Shown here: positions 33,388-43,414 of the stretch, in pieces | How the letters are laid out: every line of letters starts with the position of its first letter | Position numbering within the stretch: the first letter of the stretch is position 1 | Source of the DNA: Rapana venosa | Taxonomy: Eukaryota > Mollusca > Gastropoda > Neogastropoda > Muricidae | NCBI GenBank assembly: GCA_028751875.1 | Contig: CM054151.1 | Location: 39,908,587-39,972,586, forward strand | Length of the DNA: 64,000 bases | Reading direction: 5' to 3' | Position numbers and translations under genes: made by a program | The notes under the pieces: model-generated | Databases searched by the model: none | Told to the model about the DNA's origin: nothing | What the model saw: the letters and a program-made list of their open reading frames with translations, nothing else

Positions 33388-33655
33388 TCTACTCCATGCG
33401 TGTGTGTGTATGTGTGTGTGTGTGTTGACAGAGAGAAAAAGAGACAGAGACAAACACAAAAAGACAGACAGAGAGGGGGGGCGGGGAAGGAGAGAGAGGG
33501 AAGGAGAGAGAGAGTGTGTGTTTTGTAACGTACTGCAAAGAACAACAAACAAAAAGAACAATAAACACACACACACACACATACACACACACATACACAC
33601 ACACACACACACACACAGACACAGACACACACACGCGCGCGCGCGCACAATTAAC
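33388..33655. repeat. GT/CA-rich complex with repeat of 29.1 kb block
   Basis: GT runs at 33,398-33,424, then TTGACAGAGAGAAAAAGAGA...CAAACACAAAAAGACA, a G-rich patch, and CA arrays at 33,566-33,648. The middle block repeats 29,098-29,141 in direct orientation. Confidence 0.9.
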
Positions 33656-33679
33656 AGTATTTATCACAGCAGGGCCAGT

Positions 33680-34075
33680 GGGCAGGATGGTCTAGTGGTT
33701 AGGGCCTTGTCCTCGTGATCTAACGGCTTGGGATCGAGCCACCAAGGGACACCCAGACTTTCGGATGAGACTATAAACCGAGGCCTCGTGTGCGAACGCA
33801 TGTAGAACATCTTGCCCACACGTTAAATCCTGTTCTGCTGTTCGAAAGAGTAGGCCCTTGTGTGCCGGTGGGAACAGATAACAAAATTTATTTTTAAAAA
33901 CCTGCATACACACGCATTTTTTTTAAATTTTAAGTCGTCTGAGCGCTTTGATTTGTTGCTTTACAAGATTCAGCGCTATATAAATTCCATACATTATTGT
34001 TGTTGTTGTTGTTGTTGTTGTTGTTATTATTATTTTTATTATTGTTGTTGTTTTTGTTGTTATTTTATTGTTTCA
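33680..34075 (+). mobile_element. SINE family B, full length, plus strand
   Basis: Head GGATGGTCTAGTGGTTAGGG with a B-box-like GGATCGAGCC near 33,732. Central domain TCGGATGAGACTATAAACCG...TCGAAAGAGTAGG. 3' module GCGCTTTGATTTGTTGCTTT ... AGCGCTATATAAATTCCATA. Tail of GTT and ATT repeats to 34,075. Confidence 0.93.
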
Positions 34076-34092
34076 GGGAATTTTACGCCTTG

Positions 34093-34455
34093 AGACAGGA
34101 TAGCTCAGTGGTCAAAGCACTCGCTTTCCCCCAGCCAAGATTAAGCAGCATCGAGCGTGGTTACCAGTTGGATGGGTGACCGTTTGCACGCTGTGGCTTC
34201 AGTACAGTCCCCTAGTTCACCCAGCTGCAACTGGGTACCTGCCTCTTCGGGGTCAAGGAAGGTAAAGCAGCGAGAGAGAGGAGATGGGCGCCGCCCTCAA
34301 TATGCTGGCCCCTAGAGAAGCTGAGGTCTCTGTGGCGACGTGCTCTCCCTGGGGAAAGAGCAGCCCAAATTTCATACAGAAAAATCTGCTGTGACTGAAA
34401 GTGGTCTTCAGTGCGATTCGATTCGATTCAATTCAATTCAATTTAATTCAAAGTC
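34093..34455 (+). mobile_element. SINE family F, tRNA/5S-like head plus family A tail
   Basis: Head GGATAGCTCAGTGGTCAAAG, then a 5S-like block AGATTAAGCAGCATCGAGCG...GTTGGATGGGTGACCG. The family body to about 34,325 includes ATGGGCGCCGCCCTCAATAT. The 3' module GTGGCGACGTGCTCTCCCTG...GTGACTGAAAGTGGT is that of family A, followed by an ATTCG/ATTCA pentamer tail. Confidence 0.9.
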
Positions 34456-34686
34456 AGTTTATGCTGAAGAGCATGTGATTACTCATTAAATGAACCTACA
34501 TTAGCAAACCCCGAGCAGGTAGCTCTTGTAACGTTATGCCATTGAAGAAAATACTGTGCAAGCATTCTTTCCAAAAAAGCTACAAGGGTGGGCACCCAAA
34601 TGTGTTACCCTAAACTGACCGACTCTGTTCCCTGAAGAGAAGAAGAAGAAGAAGAACATGAACCATTGGTCACAGCTAGCAAGGGC

Positions 34687-34721
<35 letters not shown>

Positions 34722-34726
34722 TTCAT
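34456..34726. other. No recognised feature
   Basis: Mixed sequence with a GAA run at 34,637-34,657 and an ATTT tail array at 34,690-34,722 that belongs to the next SINE. Confidence 0.4.
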
Positions 34727-35058
34727 TTCAAGGATAATGGAATAAGTACTCATGTGCTTTTTTTTTACATCCAGCCCCCGCGTGTATGCAGTTTTGCAAA
34801 TTTTATCATCCATTCCCACCAGCACACAATGGCCTACTCTTCCGAAAAGTGGAACGGGTTTTAACATGTGCGCAAGATATTCTGCGTGCATTCGCTCACG
34901 GGACCTCGGGTTATAATCTCATCTGAAGGACATGTGGGGGAGGGGGGGAGTGGAGTTGGCACTGATTTTAACTCCAGAGGAAATATTCTCTTGAACGAGA
35001 TTCGAGCCCGGGTCAGCAGATCACGAGGGCATCACTCTAACCACCAGGCTATCCTGCC
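34727..35058 (-). mobile_element. SINE family C, full length
   Basis: Head at 35,058-34,990 (minus: GGATAGCCTGGTGGTTAGAG). A G-rich linker is at 34,934-34,955. Central domain and 3' end (TTTCAAGGATAATGGAATAA on plus) follow, with an ATTT tail. Confidence 0.92.
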
Positions 35059-35358
35059 AGTCAACGAAAACTCATGCAGAAGTCGCTCTAATTCCAAAGA
35101 AGCCAACACAGTACAGCAAGGGATCGTGGCAGGGCATTGGCACTGTAGACCTCCGCGGTACAATTTTAAGCTCTACCAATGACATGGAAAATGGAATAAA
35201 ATTCAGGGGACCGATGTCATCCGAGTACGGCTAAGGGTCAGCTCTATCGGCCCATCCTCCAGGCAACATTGAGCATGAGTCCTGTCAGCACGTCGTGCCA
35301 GCCAGCGCATTTGCCTCACATGTGTGATTGAAAACCTCGGGACTTGCAACGACTGTCG

Positions 35359-35812
35359 CTTTCTTCTTCTTCTTCTTCTTCCTCCTCTTTTTCTTCTTCT
35401 TCCTCCTCTTTTTCTTCTTCTTCTTCTTCCTCCTCTTTTTCTTCTTCTTCTTCTTCCTTCTCTTTTTCTTTTTCTTCTTCGAACGCTTAAACAGTAACTA
35501 CTGCCGTCTGTCATATGAGTGAAAATGCATTGCGCTGTCGTGAAGCGCCTGACAAGTCAAGCCTAGCGTATTCGACTTCGGCGTGGGAGATTATTTTATC
35601 TTTTAAGTCTTTTTGGAAGAAAGGCGGGAAAGTGGACCAAGAAGGCAGAAAAGTAGACAAGAAGGAGATAGCAGGGAAAAAAGAAACAAGACCACCACAC
35701 AAAGAGAAGGACAGAAAAGAGGGAATTTCTAGAACAGAATTTCCAAAAGGTGGGGATACTATTAATACTAATAGGTCCCCGGCATTCCCACAGGGAAGAC
35801 TTTCATCATAGA
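35359..35812 (+). repeat. (TTC)n array and dispersed repeat family G
   Basis: About 120 bp of TTC with CCTCTTT interruptions, then family G. Family G has ATATGAGTGAAAATGCATTG, GCGCCTGACAAGTCAAGCC, GACAGAAAAGAGGGAAT and AAAGGTGGGGATAC. Family G recurs at 53,787-54,125 and, inverted, at 39,345-39,436. All copies abut TTC/GAA triplets. The 98-codon frame at 35,515 is not recognisable as a gene. Confidence 0.7.
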
Positions 35813-36164
35813 CACCTTATAAAAAAAATCATGAGGTAGTTCATCCCTTTCGCGTTGACATTCTGTTTGGACCTATGTGTGTGAGTGGCAATGTCCCAAT
35901 GGATCGTCTATCTCTAGCCTTAAGCTATTTTCTAAGCAGGTTCAGCTGGACAACTTTTTAATGTCCGAAATTTTCTGGGTCAAAAACCACCTGCATGTTG
36001 TCTCTCCCCCAATCTACATAGTACCCATGGACAGATAAAGTAAGGAATCGACAAAACAAGATAAACCAGTGTCAACAAATCGGGGTGTTTATAGCCTAGC
36101 CCTACTGATCACAAAAGCTATACTAGGACTGAAGCCTCGCCCATAATAACAAAACGTTATAAAA
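35813..36164. other. No recognised feature
   Basis: Single-copy-like sequence. No open frame or repeat that I can name. Confidence 0.4.
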
Positions 36165-36603
36165 AGCTGGTCCCTTAACCAGCGCGGTCGCTGGGGAGCG
36201 AGGTGTCAAAGACCTCAGCTTTTTTAGTGGCCGGCATTTTAAGAGCGGCGCCCACCTCCCCTCCCTCGCTCTCTCCCTGTCCTTGAAGAGAGCATGTAGT
36301 AGCCTACCCATTTACTGCTGAGTGAGCTTGGGGACAGTACCGAAGCCAAGGCGTACGAAGAGTCACCCACACAAGAGACAACCTCGTTTAAAGCTGTATG
36401 TGTGTGTATAAATTTGGTGTTTGTTTATCCTGATATTTGTGGACGGTTGCATGCGTGTGAATGATTTGAATGCAAGCGCTTCGAATTGTTTACAAGATTC
36501 AGCGCTGTATAAATTCCATACATTATTATTATTATTATTATTAAAGTTGATTAACCTTAGCTTGGGGAGAGCAGTGCTCTGACCATTGAACTGTCCCGTC
36601 CCC
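36165..36603 (-). mobile_element. SINE family F, interrupted
   Basis: Matches 14,283-14,557 (GGGGAGCGAGGTGTCAAAGA, GAGCGGCGCCCACCTCCCCT on plus). The head ends at 36,603 with GTGCTCTGACCATTGAACTG. It is split at 36,396/36,550 by an inserted 3' tail. The 5S-like segment is damaged at the insertion. Confidence 0.85.
36397..36540 (+). mobile_element. Short SINE B/L2-like tail nested in SINE F
   Basis: An insert of about 144 bp ending GCGCTTCGAATTGTTTACAA ... AGCGCTGTATAAATTCCATA plus ATT repeats. It is flanked by TTAAAGCTG (36,388-36,396) and TTAAAGTTG (36,541-36,549), a 9-bp TSD with one mismatch. It is therefore a genuine 5'-truncated retroposition. Confidence 0.83.
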
Positions 36604-36623
36604 ATGATAATGGTCGTTGAGAG

Positions 36624-36796
36624 AGATCTGGAATGACCTCCTTCTCTCCCTTCGCCAAAAGCCTACTTATGACACTTTGAAATCCAGCCTCAAGACATAT
36701 TTATTCCAAATCTGATTTTTCCCCCTCTTGTTTCATCTCAAATCTACCCCTGCCTAAAACAGCCAAAATCCCATCACCCTGCCAAAGTGTATAACC

Positions 36797-36833
<37 letters not shown>

Positions 36834-36975
36834 ATTTGAATTTGTTAACTCTGTTAATTGTTATTGGTTGTATGTGTAGGGGAGTGTTGAATGCAAGCGC
36901 TTTGATTTCTTTTTGCAAGATATAGCGCTATATAAATTCCATTTATTACTATTATTATCATCATTATTATTATTA
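36624..36975 (+). mobile_element. L2/CR1-like LINE 3' end
   Basis: Starts at GATCTGGAATGACCTCCTTC (encoding IWNDLLLSL). Then SLKTYLFQI, a stop, a 3' UTR with GT repeats at 36,805-36,830, and the family tail GCGCTTTGATTTCTTTTTGC ... AGCGCTATATAAATTCCATT plus ATT repeats. Confidence 0.9.
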
Positions 36976-37360
36976 ACTACACACACATTAAAGAAGCAAC
37001 GTTAAAAAAAAGGATGAGTCAGCCCTGTCTTTCCTGTCCACAGTCTAACCAGCCATGAAGGACACACCAGGAGGACCACCATGGGATGAAAGAATCACAC
37101 AGGTGGCCCTATACTGAAAACTAAAAGTATAGTCAATGACATCTAACACACCGCAACACCCATTTCAATTAAAACACACATTCCCCAAGACGGAAAGCGC
37201 CTAAAAAAAACCAAACCAAACAACGGATCGCATACATACAATATCTCACCATAGGCGGGTGAACTTTGGAGCTCTAGCCCCAAAACAACACACACACACA
37301 CGCGCGCGCGCGCGCGCGCGCGCTCGTGCGCAGACTAGGAGGGGGATGTGGAGAGAAGGT

Positions 37361-37456
37361 TGGTGGGATAGCATAGTGGTTAGATAGAGCAATGTAAAAA
37401 AGCACATGAGTGCTTATTCCATTAATCTCGATATAAAAAATAAATAAATAAATAAA
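37361..37456 (+). mobile_element. SINE family C with internal deletion
   Basis: The head start TGGTGGGATAGCATAGTGGT is joined directly to the 3' end GTAAAAAAGCACATGAGTGC...TTCCATTAATCTCGATATAA. Tail AAATAAATAAATAAATAA. The linker and central domain are missing. Confidence 0.8.
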
Positions 37457-37734
37457 CACACACACACCATACACACACTCACACACAACACACACACGAC
37501 ACACACACTCAACACACACACACACACTCTCACACACTCACACACACGTACACACACACACACACTCACACACACACACTCACACACACACACTCACTCT
37601 CACACACTCACACAACACGTACACATGCACTCACACACACATTCACACACACACACACTCACACACTCACACCCACACACACACTCACACACACAAACAC
37701 TCACACACACACACACTCACACACACACACACAC

Positions 37735-37768
<34 letters not shown>

Positions 37769-37816
37769 ACTCACTCACACACACACACACACACACTCAC
37801 TCACTCACTCACACAA
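37457..37816. repeat. Degenerate CA/CTCA array
   Basis: About 360 bp of CACACA with regular CACTCA interruptions. It begins at the end of the A-rich SINE tail. A separate CA and CG run lies at 37,289-37,322. Confidence 0.96.
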
Positions 37817-37954
37817 TCGCAATGCTTCAATCAGACTGGGAAAATGCCCAGTTTTCTCGAAGAAAGAAAAACCTTTTAAAAATGATGTCTGTGGTAACAG
37901 AACAAAAGTTCCAGGCTGTGAATGGTTATATTATCTAAATCTAAATGCTTCTGT

Positions 37955-38359
37955 TTCGAGGACAGTGGAATACGCACTCATGTGCTTTCTTACGTCCATC
38001 CAGTCCCCGTATGTATGCATTTTGTAGTTTTGTCTTCCGTTCCCACCAGTACACCATGACCTACTCTTCCGAAAAAAAAATAATAATAATAACGGAACAG
38101 GTTTTAACGCATGCGCAAGATGTTCTGCATGCTTTTTTTTGCACACCGGTCTCATCCGAAGGCTAGGACTTTCAGGAAATAGGAGTCGGCGCTGATATTA
38201 ACTCCAGGGTGAGTGTGTGTGTTGGTGTGTGTGTGGGGGGGGGGGGGGGGGAAGGGAATTCCTTTGAACGAGGATCTCGGTGGTGGCTGGAATCTGGGCT
38301 CGAACCCGGTGCTGTCAGATCGCGAGCACAAAGCTCTAACCGCTAGGCTACCCCGTCCC
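37955..38359 (-). mobile_element. SINE family C, full length, expanded linker
   Basis: Head at 38,359-38,295 (minus: GGGTAGCCTAGCGGTTAGAG). A GT and poly-G linker lies at 38,210-38,251. Central domain and 3' end at 37,955 follow. An AAAAAAAATAATAATAATAA insertion lies within the TCGAAAGAGTAGG region near 38,075. Confidence 0.9.
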
Positions 38360-38458
38360 TCTGGAATCTGGAAAGCAGAAAATGTGAGCCCCACACTAAA
38401 GCTGAAATCCCTGTGAGCGCTGGTTCTTTCCTTTTCATTTTTTTATAATTTTCATTTT

Positions 38459-38850
38459 CATACCTCTTTAAAAATCACGGCAGATTTCTCTGCCTGAAAT
38501 TCGGGCTGCTCTCCGCGGCAGAGAGCGCGCGTCGCCACAAGAGCAGCGCTACCTATTTTGTTTCTGTCTGCAACTGTAATTGTTTTTCTATCAGAGTGGC
38601 ATTTTTTCTACATAATTTTGCCAGGGACAACTATCTTGTTGCCGTGGGTTCTATTACGTGCGCTTAATAACTTTATATAACATACGGGACCTCGTTTTAT
38701 CGTCTCATCCGAAAGACTAGCATCCAGACCATTACTCATGTCTAGTGGATGGGGGGGGAGTTTTTGCCTAAACGAGGATCAAACCACCACACAGTTCCGA
38801 CCCGGACTTTTCGCTTTCTAGGCAGGTGCGTTTCCTCTAGACCACCGATG
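38459..38850 (-). mobile_element. SINE family A, full length
   Basis: Head at 38,850-38,770, with a G-run linker at 38,750-38,757. The central domain is as at 25.4-25.75 kb. 3' end ATACCTCTTTAAAAATCACG on plus. The B-box region (GGATCAAACCACC on plus) is mutated. Confidence 0.9.
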
Positions 38851-38959
38851 CACACATTCTTTCCATTTCCTTGTAGGCATGCGAGTCGTGGCCTTCAACA
38901 GCAGACAAGCAAAGAAGTCTGCAAGCTTCAAGTTCAAGGAGTTGAAATGGGATACCACA

Positions 38960-39436
38960 GCACGATTCTTCGTAAATGTGCTCTTCCTCCATCAGATCAC
39001 GAATATATTCCCAGAAGTCGGAATGTGGCTACCTTAATGGTGGGTAAAAGCGGTTGAATACGCAAAAACATCTCACCCTTTGGTGAACCTTGCAGCTTTA
39101 GGCGAGGAACGTGGATACGCCCTGGTGCCCACGAACCAGCCCCCAGGTATGGGTTAAATACCAAGAGGACAGACATCCCAATAGCAGAACAGGCGGAAGA
39201 GGAGAACCTGTCTTCCAACGGCTGTGAAGGCAGAGGAGGAGGATGACCTCGAGGGCAGTAGACTGGACTCTGCAGCAGCTCAGTGAAAGCAACCAGTCCT
39301 GGAGAACGACCACTCTGATATAAAAACACGGCGAAGTCGGATACGCTGGGCCTGACTTGTCAGGTGCTTAACGGCAGCGCAATGCATTCTCGCTCATATG
39401 ACACCCTCAGGAAATACTGTTTTTGACGTTCGATGA
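38960..39436 (-). repeat. Family E-like and family G-like segments
   Basis: 38,985-39,110 reads on the minus strand like the family E opening, with a TCCTCGCCTAAAGCTGCAAG-type start and AAGGTAGCCACATTCCGACT. 39,345-39,436 is the inverse of family G (GGCCTGACTTGTCAGGTGCT, AATGCATTCTCGCTCATATG) and ends at GAAGAAGAAAAAG. The middle is unassigned. Confidence 0.6.
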
Positions 39437-39525
39437 CGAAGAAGAAAAAGGGAAAAAATGGTATTTTTAAAGATCATGAATGATAAAATATAAACATTAG
39501 CAGACAAACCTCAGCTTACCATGAA

Positions 39526-39527
<2 letters not shown>

Positions 39528-39570
<43 letters not shown>
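39528..39570. repeat. (CT)n at 5' junction of Fam3 LINE copy a
   Basis: About 40 bp of CT ending exactly where LINE sequence starts. Confidence 0.95.
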
Positions 39571-39573
<3 letters not shown>

Positions 39574-40210
39574 TGTAACACATTGTGAATCAGTACACCT
39601 CCTTGCTTTAAAGCAGTTTTTAGGCTTAGATAGACGTACACGTAATGATTTTGTTTATATTGAAGCTAATAGATAGATCTCTGTTAATGCTGCTGCAAGA
39701 TGCATTAGATATTGGATTAAGATTCTGCATATGGATGAGTGCAGGTTACCTTTTAAGTCTTACAAGATGCTTTATGATCTTGATGTCAAGGGAAAAACAC
39801 CTGGGCTTCACACATACGTACCTGTTTATGTGAACTTGGCTTTGGGTCTGTTTGGCTCAATCAAGGTGTCGGAAATTGTACAGAGTTTATCAACGTTTTC
39901 AGGCAAAGATTGATTGACTGCCGTTGGCAGCAGTGGAGTGTTCATATACAAAGCAGTGAAATATATCAAATGTATAGACAATTTATAGGTTCACACGATG
40001 TCAAACCTTATCTAAAGCTTGATATGGATATACATTTTAAAAGAATTAAGTTTAGACTTGGTGTATCAGACATAAATGCTTATACATTTAGATATATAGT
40101 TTTATGATGATGATGATGACTTCAGGTTGCAAATGCCCAAATTAAGTAAGCAAACATGGAAATAAAGTTCATTTGTGCTGTCCAGTATTAGAAGTTGTTA
40201 GACATGTTAC

Positions 40211-43200
40211 TGCTACTGGTATCCATGTAACCCAGTACAACCTGTCGCATGTGGGGGAGGAAACCCCAATAGAAAAGAAAAAAACATATGGAGACTTGGA
40301 GAGGAGATTGGCGCCACCAAGGAATATCCTAAGCCCAAAAGAAAAAACATGAAAACAAATGCAAGCCAATATGATACCGGATCGTCGAGGCCGGGTTACC
40401 AATGACCGCGCTTTCCATTGATCAACACCAGGGTGGAAGTGACAAGTCAGCTACTGGAGTTAAAACATTACTTAAGCTTCCTAGAGAACAGATCACCATG
40501 GTACATGGAACGTCCGTACACTCTACCAGTGCGGAAAAATCAAAGAACTAGAGTAAGACTTAGCCGCTATAAATGGGACATTTTTGGGACTAGGAGAAGT
40601 GAGATGGTCGGGATTTGGTGAGAACATTGACGAAGAAGGCAACAAGTCGGGTACAGGGGCCAAGAGAAACATCACCAACATGGAGTGGCATTTATTGTCA
40701 GAAAGGAAGTAGTGGGTGCATTTTCAGCTGTACACCGGCTTCCAGCGGGTTATCACATCCGGGTGTCGGCCAAGCCCCAAAAACATCACCATCATACAAA
40801 TCTATGCACCACATCTGACCAAGCAGATAAAGAAGTAGAAGAATTTTACGAAGATCTTGACGAGACCATTATGAAAATACCCAAGAAGGAAATCATCATC
40901 ATCCAAGGGGATTTTAAACGCCAAAATAGGTTTCCGATCTTTACAACCAATGGGCCGGAACAGTTTGGGCATTTGGAACCCGGAGAGACCAACGACAGGG
41001 ACTACGTCTGCTGGAGGGTTTGCCTCACCCAGAGACCTTACCCATTGCCAATAAACCCCTATCCCCACAAGCAGTCCAGGAGGACAACCTGGCATGCGCC
41101 AAACGGCCAAATCCATAACCAAAAAGGTTTTTTCTTAACACCACGGCGCTTCCAATCCAGCATCAACAGAGCCAAAACAAGAACCTACCCTGGAGCGACA
41201 TAGGCAGCGACCCACGACCTTGTGCTGCTGGATTCAAAATGAAGCTGAAGAAAAACAAACAGCCTGCAAACCCACGTATCAAATTTGACGTGGGACAAAC
41301 TGAAAGATCCAGATGTCGAGGGGATCTTCCAAGCTAAGCTTGGGGAAAGTTATGCGGCATTAACCCTCCTGGACAATGACATCAATGCCTCACCATCAAC
41401 TTTAATGAGGCAGTCCGGAAACAGCAGAGGAGGTACTCGGTCGTCAGAGGAATAAACACCAGCCATGGGCTACCAAAGACATCTGGACCTCTGCGATACA
41501 AGAAGAGCACTGAAACCAACAGGTCTTCCATCCCTAAAGAATACCGGGAGCCAAAAAATCTTTTGAAGAAGTCAATGTTAAAGGCCAGAGAAAAATGGAT
41601 CAGTGATCAAAAGTGATGAGATCGAAAAAAGCATGAAAGTGGCAACAGTAAAATGGGATACGACACCCTGAAGAAACTCACAAAACCACTTCAAACCAAA
41701 TCATCAGTCATTGAAGACAGCTCCGGAAACCTCCTCGCAGAAAGCTCAGCTGCATTGAACAAGTGGTCTGAGTTGTCAAGAACGTTTAAAATACCCAATA
41801 CAACATGACAAGAGCATAATAGAAGAGAAAGCAGCAACATCAAGAGCACCCTCGCCATTACCTATACTGAGGGGAAAAAGTTGAAGAAGCCATCCGCAGC
41901 TTAAACCCGTAGGAAAATCCCCAGGAGCAGACAACATACCAGTAGAGCTGCTCAAGCATGGTGGCGAAACAGTCATCACACATGTTATAGCTATCTGTCA
42001 GAAGACTTGGGAGACAAAACAGGGCCAACAGACTGGACACAATCACTCATCATACCCCTGCCCAAGAAGGGGAATTTACGGGCCCAATGCCAAAACTATA
42101 GAAAAATCAGCCTCATCAAACCACGCCAGCAAGATCATGCTCAAAGTTTTTTTGAATCGACTCAAGAAGGAGGCAGAAGAAAACCTTGCCAGAGGAACAA
42201 GCTGGGTTCAGGCAGCAGGAGCACAATCGAACAGATTTTTAAAATGCCCCCATCCGATGGGAAAAAAATCTTCAACATCAAGAGACCTGTTCCACAACTT
42301 CATCGCTTCAAGAAGGCTTTCGACAGAGTATGGCACGAAGGCCTGTGGCAAAGGGCCTCAGAATGTTTGGCCATTGAAGGACTAGTGCAAACCATTCAAG
42401 CACATACAACACCGCAAGCAGTGCAGTCCTTCTGAAAAAATCAGGTCGGAGACTACTTCAAAACCACAGTTGGGGTCCAACAAGGATGCCTGTTATCTCC
42501 AGTCCTGTTTAATCTGTTCTTGGGAAAAAATTAGAGAGAGACCCTCCATGACTTCCACTCTACCATCTCCATTGGCGGCAGACCCCTCAACAAATTGCGG
42601 TTTGCCGATGACATTGACCCATGGCGGAAGTAACACAGACCTGCAAGATCTTACGACCAGACTTGAGAACAGAGCTGGAGCATATGGATGGAGGTGAGCT
42701 CGGAGAAAAGTAAAGTACTTGTTAACAGCACGAGCAACGCCACTGCTAAAATTTACATGAACGGCTACAAATGGAGGAGGTAGACGCTTTTAAATACCTT
42801 GGCGCTACACCACAAAGGACGGGGGATCGACGACAGAAATCAAAGTCATAATAGCCATTGCAACATCTTCCATGACAAAACTCACCTCCATATGGAAAAG
42901 TAAAGAGATCATTCCCCAAACAAACTAAAGCTCTACAAAGCCCTTAATTCAGACTATCCTGGGGGGTACGGAAGTGAAACCTGGACATTGACTGCTGAAA
43001 CAGCAAAGCGAATCCAGTCATTTGAAACAAAAAATGCCATAGAAAACTGCTGGGCATAATCCTGGAGAGAACGAAAGACCAATGAATTTGTCAAGAGTCA
43101 AATAACACGGCTGGGAGGTCCACGGGAACCCCCTTTTCACCATCGTCAAGAAGACAAAGCTGACATGGTTTTGGCCACGTCACCCGCCACAACACTCTGC

Positions 43201-43414
43201 AAAAACAGTACTGCAGGGGAAAACTCGAAGGTGGCAGAAAGAGGGGAAAACAGAACAGTCATGGATGGACAACATCAGAGAATGGACCAGGATGAATGAC
43301 TCGGCACTACTGCGCAGAGCCGAGGACCGAGATGGATGGAGGAGGCTTACCACGGCATCGTCTTTCGTGTCTCCCCCACGACCGCCAAGGTCACGGGTCT
43401 GATGATGATGATGA
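40211..43414 (+). mobile_element. RTE-like LINE copy 3, heavily frameshifted
   Basis: Inserted in Fam3 copy a. The 5' start TGCTACTGGTATCCATGTAA matches the leader of RTE-like copy 2 about 30 bp in. Recognisable remnants are EVEEFYEDLDETIMKIPKKE (40,832), ANGP/GDFK region, QSRRTTWHAPNGQIHNQKGF (41,070), FKKAFDRVWHEGLW (42,308) and TVGVQQGCLLSPVLFNLFL (42,463). The 3' terminus is a GATGATGATGATGA run. There are one-base indels every 20-100 bp. Confidence 0.88.

Noticed and set aside
34120..34185. Possible 5S rRNA gene
   Set aside because: Only the 3' half is 5S-like, it is fused to a tRNA-like start, and it recurs as a SINE family at three places.
37457..37816. CRISPR-like or ordered repeat array
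   Set aside because: The CACTCA interruptions are irregular and there are no spacers. It is a degenerate CA microsatellite in an animal genome.
38997..39329. 110-codon minus-strand frame as a gene
   Set aside because: Part of it coincides with family E repeat sequence, and the rest shows no domain.
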